A DNA stretch of 64,000 nucleotides from Zonotrichia leucophrys gambelii (lineage: Eukaryota > Chordata > Aves > Passeriformes > Passerellidae): positions 1,364,001 to 1,428,000 of the forward strand of contig NC_088179.1 in the NCBI RefSeq assembly GCF_028769735.1, given 5' to 3'. The notes under the pieces were generated by a model, which was not told the DNA's origin, did not search any database, and saw only the letters and a program-made list of their open reading frames with translations. Position 1 is the first letter of the stretch, and the number at the start of each line of letters is the position of its first letter. Positions 57,101-64,000 of the stretch are shown piece after piece. A program made the position numbers and the translations under genes.

Positions 57101-60100
57101 TAACTGCTTTAAGCAGTAAAACACCTTTAAGCAGTGGACCAAACATGATTAACTTATTAAAGCAAGTTGAGATATACATGAGAAGCTTTTCTTAAATGTG
57201 GCAGTGGGCGTGCATAAAACAACTTAATGAAACAAAAAAAAGGAGTCCTAGTACTACACACAAAGACAAGTCTTAGGAGCCTACTTCTAATTCCAAATGT
57301 GTTCCTGAAAGTATCAAAAGATGATATGAGAAGGCAAATGTTCCTCCAGGGCTGGAATATCATCTCAAGAAGTGAAATTCTGTGTTTCTCATCTTGATAA
57401 ATTTTTCTTTAAAGACTATGTGCCAGTTTTACATCAGCCTGTTTCAAGTGCTGCTATAAAAATATCACCCATCAGAAAGGAGAGGATGTGTATGTAGGTT
57501 TCCTCAGACAGGTGAACCTGACTCCCTCCCAGCTTCTTTCACTTCTTGGGATTAGATCTGAAACAGACCCCTGGAGGATGGGATTTAGGATAATTCTGAA
57601 TTCACCACACTCTGCTGTAATGCCTCTGCTAGGCTGCACCAATTCAGAATTCCCTGTGACTTCTATGAGCCCTCTTCTCTTTTAAAGTAAATTTAACAGC
57701 TTAGAAACACAGAGGAAGAGGATACTGAGGAGAAAGGGGAAATGTTTTGAGAGTAGCATTTCTTTGAAGTCCAAAGGCACTTACACTTCCTGCTGTAAAT
57801 GTGAACATTGGGAGGAGGATGATGGCCAGTTTTGCTTCTGGCATCTTCGTGCACACGGCTGCAAGGACAGTCATTATAGCTCCTGACTGCAAACACAGGA
57901 AAATACATCAAAGCAAGCTAACATGTTACATAAGGGATAATATCTTTTTCTGCATGTGAATCTGTTTTCCTTTTAGCTTTTATTTTCAAATGCAGCCCTG
58001 TGGCAAAACTCAAAGTACATCCATCTTCTGTCATCACAGAAAAGTTCCAAATAAAAATAAAACAACACACCACTATTTAATTTCAATATCTGGAATTATA
58101 AATACTGGAGAAAAACATCCTTCAAATCCTCTAACATAATTAAGAAATACCCAATCCTAAATTTAAGATAATGATTTCTAGAAATGTGCTGTTTCTCAAG
58201 TAAACCCTAGAAATCTAATATTTATTAGTCAAGCATAGACATATCTGATGAAGCAAAATCATTCTGAAGCTTGTACAAAACCAAGGAAAAGAATAGATGG
58301 ACAGGAACAAAAATCTTCTGTCAATGAAACAAGTAACTCCCTGGACTGTACACTAAATTGACCATGGGGTTTTGTATCCCTGAAATAATCTCAATGGAAA
58401 GGCTCTGAATGCAGCAAACTAATGCACTGTGTGGTAATTTCAGTAAGTTCAGATCAGTAAGACTAAGGGAAAGCAATTTGCTCCTGATATAATTCATTCA
58501 TAAGACAAAAGGACAATACACATACAGTATTTCCAAAAGTTCTAACTTCAGCACAGCTAAAGAGTTTTTTTCATTCTAACAGAATAATGAGAATCTGACT
58601 TTGGGCTTTTATCAAAATTATTCAGTTTAGTAAGTTAAGCCTTTAAAACCTGGCAAATGCCTAGGTTAACCTCAAATTTAATGCAAGGTAAGTGTTTTAA
58701 AATGTTCTACTACTAAAAACACTTGGAAAGAACTGGCAGCTACAGAAGCTCCTCAGCCTGCCTCATATTGTTCATCGTGTGAGGCTTTTGGCAGGAGTGC
58801 TGCCCTTCCTGCACAGCATGCCCTACAACTTCCACTGGGATCACATGCTGAGTTTGATTGTCTGATTACATTATCTCTTTCCAAAGTATTCTATTTTTAA
58901 TTAGAGAAGACTGCTACACAATTACAAAATACCATTTTTGCAATAAAAAGTTACATAACTGATCTGCTCAGGGACAAGAGCTCCTGCTGTTCAGGACTCA
59001 TTTCCAACCCTCAGCACTAAGGGATGTTAGTTCTGGGCAGCTGCTGCAGCAGAGGAACATTTCTGAAGAACAGACAAGCTGTTGCACAGGAGAACCAGTT
59101 CAGGAGAACCAGTTTGTACCTGGTTACTTGACTCTGGTAAACCTTTCTAGTGTCCATTACCCCACATGTACTCTTGGCTTTTAAAGAGGTGAAAGGATAG
59201 AGCAGGCTTTTAAACTGGCTTCAGAGATCATGATGAGTCTCTCATATTCCAAGGTACTTACAGCTCCAAGGGATGGTTCAAACCTTCCCGTGGCCATTTT
59301 AGCGACGTAACTGACAAAAGTGGAGATAACCCCTGAAAAAGAGAAATTACTACTGAAAATCATGGCAGCAATGCAGAAAGTACAAATTAACTGTCATCTC
59401 TTGTCACAAAAATTCCAAGAGACTGTACTAACAGCTGTTTGATTTTGGTAGTAAAGCAGGAATTAAAACCAGATACAGTTTTATATTTCAAAGCCCAGTA
59501 TCTTAAACCCACCAAAAATCTGTATGACAGCAAAGTAGTACTGCCTTTAGTATAAAGCAATGTGTGGGACTGAACAATGGCCATCTGTCATCATGTATCT
59601 ATTAACCAAGCACACATTTTACTTTTTGAACACATATTTATATTTTTTAAGTGTTGTAAATATATATATTTAACCTTACCAGCAGAAAGGTACACTGCAA
59701 TGAACTGCTCACAGCCCAGAAGAGAGACAATGCTGCTGGAAAAGCTCCACAGAACATACATATTTGCTGCCATGTGGAAGAGAGAGAAGTGACTAAACGT
59801 AGAGAGCAGCATGGGAGAACACAGGGCTCCTACAAAAGAGAAAAGCAATGCATATGAAGTCAGTATTTTAATTTGCTTCAACTTACACATCATGTAGACT
59901 AGAAATGTATCAAGAGACACTATAAGGATAATTGTGCCTAGATTCTCAAATACAAGCTAGGAAGTAAACCCAGCAATGGAACAAATTTCAAATTCCAAGC
60001 AATGCCTTTTGCAAAGCAAGAACATATACCCCAAAGATATGCAAGGTAAGTGTTTTAAAACATTCTACTTCTAAAAACACTTAAAAAGTTGTAATAATAG

Positions 60101-62720
60101 TCTTAGTTACCTACTGGGGACTGTTTCATAGAAAACATTATGACATATGCCCTATGCTTTGAAAAAGAAAAAAGGTATTTCATTTATATAGGTATATGAT
60201 GAAGGATTTTTAATACATGAGCAGCCATATAGAATGAATTTGCCACATAGATGACCTCACAGAAAAAAGTTTTCCTTTCTGCAAAAGCTACTAGCTCTCC
60301 TCACTGAAATAGCAGCCTTGAAAATGCAAACAAGCCAATTAGCAGGTTTGAAGGTCAACATTATTTAGAACAGGAGTGTTTGGGGTAACAGGCTCAGATC
60401 TGGGTAGCAGATATCTTTAGCTTTGGAGTGTGTGGAGGAACTGGCTGAGTTTCCACTTTTTCAGCAGAAATTAAGATGTAGCAGGAAGTACCTTCCAAAC
60501 ATAATTGTCTCCTTGTCCTTTTAATTCTTTTCTCTGGTGTAAAAATGAAACCCCATTTTTTAAATATTACTAAATTTTTTCCTAGGTTAATATCTTCAGC
60601 ACATTTCACACACAGTGAAAGCCAAGTTGGTGCTTGGGTTTGTTTGGGTTTTCCCAATGTGATTGAAAGCACAGCTTTGAAGCAAGGACTGTACACAACC
60701 TACAGACTAATCCTTGTCTACTGATGAAAGCATGCATGCACATGACTGATGATGCTCTGTCTGCATCCCACAAAACATTAAAAGGGAGAAATAATCACAT
60801 TTGAGTCCAGTTTATGAATGGCATTACGTAGTACAGCTTATTGTCCTCCTTCACTGAGTGCCTTGATTTGCACTCTGTCCAAGGAAGCAGTTTGGATGCT
60901 GTCACTGGGAAAAGCCCCTCTCACCTTTATTCAGGCAGGAGCTGCATCCCACTGCAGGCAGGAAAAGGCCAGAGAGCAGGCAACAGTTCTGACGTCACCA
61001 TATTTAGAACAGCACCAGTTGTGTTTGTTTTAGAAAATCAGATCCATTACTCCTAACATTGTTCCCCTCAAACCATTTCCTGCCTAGATGGAGTAATGTG
61101 TTTGAGCATGACTGAGATTGCTTGTGGGTGATGCTCTCAGAAAGCCAAATGCACCTGAGCCTTCTGCAGTATCATCAGAGGCTCTGTCACACCTCTGTGT
61201 AGGAAAGGCACCTGAATTATTGTTCACTTACTGGAGGATGGATTTGAGGTGAAGTATGTAAACATAAACCGTCGCATGCCAGGCAGTCTCCACAAACAGA
61301 ACACAAAGACATTTGCAGCTATGATACCTAACAAGAGGGGAAAAGAAAGTATAAAAGCAAATTAGCAATGTAATACACCATAATGCTTACTGAAAGCAAG
61401 TATTTAAAAAGACAGCTTGTAGAATTGTACTTTTTCTTCACAATTCCATTAAAAGCAATATCCACTTCTTACTTTGTACACAGTTTAGAAAAAGCAATGA
61501 AAAAGACTGAAAGCTACATTTATATAGAGGAAGTCTTTCAGAAATATGACATTTAATTGCAACTGTTCTAACACACAGTGTAATGAATCCAACAGTCCAC
61601 AAAGATCTGTGCTGAGAAGGTTCAAGCTATGGTTTCAAACTGCCACATTCTATTGCAGAATCAATGAAAAAGGAGCCAGCTAAGAGGTCCCATTTCCTGC
61701 CCCTCTCGCTATTTATTTCCAAATGCCACTGATCTTCTGCACAGTTGCATTTCACTGCACAAGAGGAGAACACTGGGGGAACCATTCAAATACACAGTAC
61801 ATATCCTGTCCATTTCTGGAGGGGAGTTTTGGTTTTAAGAAAACTGCAAAGTTGAATTGTCTTTGTGACCTTTGGGAGACAGCAAATACAGCTTTTTACT
61901 TCACAGATGTTATTGCTATCTTACTTTACTTTGAATAGGAGTGTAAATTATTGGAAACATAATGAAAATGTATTATTTCTTGTTTAAAGTGCCCTCTCTA
62001 TTTCTGTCCAAGCATTTAGGTAAACTGTTCTATAATACCAGGAAATATGAAAGGTGAAACAACTTAAATGGCATTTAAGTAATGGATCTTACACTAACAA
62101 CCTGCTAATACAGATTCAGTATTAGCAGGTTAATGTAGAATACATAGCAGGAGATAGGGCTCAGCTACTGGATTTGAATCAAGCTCTCATCAATTTTGTT
62201 TCACACATTACTTTTATCTCAGGGATTTGGCATTAGGCTAACCAATCAAAACTACATTATAACCAAAGGAAAGCTCAAAGGCTAATTTTTTGCTACTTTT
62301 CATATGTCATACTGCAAATATGTAACTATTAGGGAATTTTTAATTCCCACGTTTCACTGGAATATATCCACCTATTTCTTCTAAAAGCATTTGCTGTTTT
62401 TCATAATTCGTGAGCAAAATATTGCTGGGGGAGGATTCTACTTAATCCTCCACACTCTCTCACAGATGCACAGGAACTTTGTTAAGGCATACAAAAATTA
62501 GTTTGTGAGAAGGAGTGGTAGCAGAAATAGTGTATGTGCAGGTGTAAATTTCCACATGCTTTGTGCCCAACAACCTAAACAGGGTATGAAAGCCATCTGT
62601 TTTAGTATACTGTACCTGTTTGCCATATTTCTCTTCCTGTGAATGTCTAATACTTGTAAGCTAACACAAACCTGTCACAGTCCGCTGACCCTCAGTCAGG
62701 TTATTCCACCAGCTGTTAAC
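53995..62720 (-). CDS. PARL: PARL, C-terminal part (7 exons, partial gene)
   Basis: Minus-strand exons 62672-62720, 61232-61327, 59680-59829, 59262-59332, 57785-57886, 55905-56002 and 53995-54112 join in phase to 227 residues plus stop. They correspond to about residues 155 to the end of the human protein. PARL is the intramembrane serine protease of the mitochondrial inner membrane; known substrates include PINK1 and PGAM5. The rhomboid core is visible: [12 protein letters not shown] (first core helix), [15 protein letters not shown] (His and Asn of the oxyanion region), GASGAIMTV with the catalytic Ser (window residue 123, human Ser277) and DHAAHLGG with the catalytic His (181, human His335). 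Spacing of 58 residues equals the human spacing. The presequence and N-terminal exons are not in the window. Confidence 0.96.
54113..55904 (-). other. PARL: PARL intron
   Basis: 1.8 kb AT-rich intron; nothing else recognised. Confidence 0.75.
55905..56002 (-). CDS. PARL: PARL exon with catalytic His
   Basis: Acceptor TTTCTAG, donor AAT|GTAAGT. 32 codons plus two bases. It reads [17 protein letters not shown] and [12 protein letters not shown]. The second His of DHAAH is the catalytic one. Confidence 0.96.
56003..57784 (-). other. PARL: PARL intron
   Basis: 1.8 kb AT-rich intron; nothing else recognised. Confidence 0.75.
57785..57886 (-). CDS. PARL: PARL exon starting at catalytic Ser
   Basis: 34 codons, phase 0; acceptor TTTGCAG, donor AGT|GTAAGT. 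It starts exactly at the catalytic Ser ([15 protein letters not shown]) and ends [10 protein letters not shown]. The GxSG motif is therefore split by an intron between GA and SG. Confidence 0.96.
57887..59261 (-). other. PARL: PARL intron
   Basis: 1.4 kb AT-rich intron containing one copy (58681-58724) of a near-identical hairpin segment also found at 60039-60082. Confidence 0.8.
58681..58724. repeat. 44 bp hairpin-forming repeat, copy 1
   Basis: Starts ATGCAAGGTAAGTGTTTTAA and ends CTAAAAACACTT. The arms AAGTGTTTT and AAAACACTT are perfect inverted repeats. It matches the copy at 60039-60082 at 41 of 44 positions. Confidence 0.9.
59262..59332 (-). CDS. PARL: PARL exon (core helix 3)
   Basis: Acceptor TTTTTCAG, donor GCT|GTAAGT. 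Two bases plus 23 codons reading [20 protein letters not shown], then LGA before the catalytic Ser exon. Confidence 0.95.
59333..59679 (-). other. PARL: PARL intron
   Basis: 0.35 kb AT-rich intron; nothing else recognised. Confidence 0.8.
59680..59829 (-). CDS. PARL: PARL exon (core helix 2)
   Basis: Acceptor TTTTGTAG, donor CTG|GTAAGG. Two bases, 49 codons, one base. It reads [20 protein letters not shown] and ends FIAVYLSA. The HMAAN His and Asn are conserved rhomboid residues. Confidence 0.96.
59830..61231 (-). other. PARL: PARL intron
   Basis: 1.4 kb AT-rich intron with the second hairpin copy at 60039-60082; nothing else recognised. Confidence 0.8.
60039..60082. repeat. 44 bp hairpin-forming repeat, copy 2
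   Basis: Same orientation as the copy at 58681-58724 and 41 of 44 bases identical, with perfect AAGTGTTTT and AAAACACTT arms. It lies 1.36 kb away in a different PARL intron. Confidence 0.9.
61232..61327 (-). CDS. PARL: PARL exon (core helix 1)
   Basis: Acceptor TTGTTAG, donor CCA|GTAAGT. Two bases, 31 codons, one base. It reads [20 protein letters not shown] and ends TYFTSNPSS. Confidence 0.95.
61328..62671 (-). other. PARL: PARL intron
   Basis: 1.3 kb AT-rich intron; nothing else recognised. Confidence 0.75.
62672..62720 (-). CDS. PARL: PARL short exon before the core
   Basis: 16 codons plus one base; acceptor TTCCAG, donor CAG|GTTTGT (weak after position +2). It reads [16 protein letters not shown], matching the conserved WWNNL and GQRTVTG of PARL. 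Confidence 0.93.
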
Positions 62721-64000
62721 CTGGAACAGAAGTGTTGTCCATCAATGCCACCATGAAGCACTTGCAATTTCAGAAACAGCCAGGTAAAGCTTATGCATTT
62801 TTAAGAATGGAAAGCATCTGTTTGAAATCTGTGAAGTAAATTGGTTTCAATTTTTTTTACTTCTGATTGCTTTAGCTTTTCAAGTTGACATTTCCTTACT
62901 GAAGAACAGCTATCTACCCTCCTTTTCATAAAATACCCAATATGGATGAAGAGTTTCTCCAAAAAGAGTTGGATTATATCCTTTTGCACAACTCCAGTGG
63001 GTTTACCCTGCTTGCATTAAACAAAGATCTAGCCCATAATGCTGACTTTAGCAGATTAGCCAAAGTTAGCATAAATCCTGCCTCGACTAAGCCTCACCCT
63101 AATGCTGTCTAACATCACACCACCCACCTTTGAGTGATGCCACTTTTGTGCCAGGATCACTTTTGCAGAGGTGGCTCACAAGATGTGGAATCCATTCCCC
63201 CTTGCGTCCAGTTCACCCAGCCCTCCTCCAAGTTTAAAACCCCTGAAAAAGTTTATTTTGAGTGCAGTCAGCCCACAGACAAATTGCACCCCCCTTGCCA
63301 TTCCTCAGCTTTTGTAATCATTTTGCACATATATTTTGTTGCTACCTCAATGACCTTCCAACCATATTGATGGGCACAATATCATAAAAATTATCTGCAG
63401 GTTGGAGGCAGGGGATGTAATGCTGTATGAAAGAAAGTATTCACTGTTTCACATCAAAGTAACAAGTTCATTGCATTTTTTGTTTAATTCTCTGGCAGAG
63501 GATAGTCTTCAGTATAAGAAAACAGAACAGATATGATTTTTCTAAAATACAAGGATTATATGCCCTCAGAAACAACGGAGGAATCCTGAACTCTTAGAAA
63601 TAGAACTTACCCATTGAAGATGGGGATTGGGAGTTTAAGCCTATTAACAACAGTGCAGTTTAGCTTTCTTTTTTGGATAGCTAATCACCACATCTTCCCC
63701 TTCAAATGTTGAAGGAAAACAAAAGTGTAAAGACATAATTATTTTAAAATATTAAGTGCTGATCACAATCTCCCCTGCAGTTCATTTACACCAAGCAAGA
63801 AAGCCCACTGGGATAAAAGTAATTTTTTTTCTAGCAGCTTATACATGGCTCTGTGGTCTGGAGTTTTGATCAAGACAGTACTGGGAACGCATTAATGTTC
63901 TACATTCTGGTGAACTGTGTTTGCACAACTTCAAGATCTTTTGCATTTCTCACTCTGCAGCTGCAGGTTGCAACAAGTTGGAAGAGGACACAACCAAGCA
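62721..64000 (-). other. PARL: PARL intron to window edge
   Basis: No further PARL exon was found on the minus strand. The preceding exon, which should encode the matrix loop and N-terminal membrane helix, is presumably beyond 64 kb. Confidence 0.65.

Noticed and set aside
63134..63370. Possible upstream PARL exon near the window end
   Set aside because: Searched the minus strand of 62.7-64.0 kb for the expected matrix-loop sequence and found none with splice sites.
1..64000. Prokaryotic features (operons, ribosome binding sites, origins)
   Set aside because: The window is a spliced vertebrate locus; such features do not apply.

Overview
This window is vertebrate nuclear DNA, almost certainly from a bird and probably a songbird. 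The evidence is spliced genes with long introns, several CR1 LINE fragments in both orientations, a pair of retroviral LTRs of a type I recall from songbird genomes, short 17-18 bp and roughly 30 bp minisatellites, and GC-rich exons. Three known genes can be read exon by exon. Their order YEATS2 (+), MAP6D1 (-), PARL (-) matches the gene order on human 3q27, so the block is conserved synteny. Identifications rest on protein motifs recalled from the families; no search was run.

Layout. Bases 724-26848 hold the last 20 coding exons of YEATS2 on the + strand. They give 930 complete residues ending at a TGA at 26846-26848. The exon phases fit at every junction with no frameshift. The YEATS domain itself lies upstream, outside the window. 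Introns carry a 0.57 kb minisatellite (2030-2602), a CR1 (5625-5935), two minus-strand LTRs (about 7330-8280) and a CR1 in the last intron (26095-26310). The YEATS2 3' region (26849 to at most about 30.25 kb) contains a probable MIR-type SINE relic and a 0.57 kb CR1. From 30.6 to 33 kb lies a CR1 fragment, a CpG-rich patch fused to a 0.75 kb C-rich tandem array, and an unassigned exon-like open segment with strong splice sites (32569-32779 or 32827).

Bases 35436-48785 hold the complete MAP6D1 coding sequence on the minus strand in three exons (48283-48785, 38040-38157, 35436-35513; 232 residues). Its first exon sits inside a strong CpG island (about 47.9-49.2 kb). YEATS2 and MAP6D1 are tail to tail. 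Bases 53995-62720 hold the last seven coding exons of PARL on the minus strand (227 residues, including the catalytic Ser and His). The N-terminal exons lie beyond 64 kb or were not recognised.

The genes do not form a pathway. YEATS2 is a nuclear chromatin reader and scaffold of the ATAC acetyltransferase complex. MAP6D1 is a small palmitoylated microtubule- and calmodulin-binding protein. PARL is the mitochondrial inner-membrane rhomboid protease. The least explained stretch is 31.0-36.1 kb on the + strand: a CpG patch, an array, an exon-like unit with two in-frame alternative donors and a phase-compatible putative terminal exon could together be an undescribed transcript, but this is inference.
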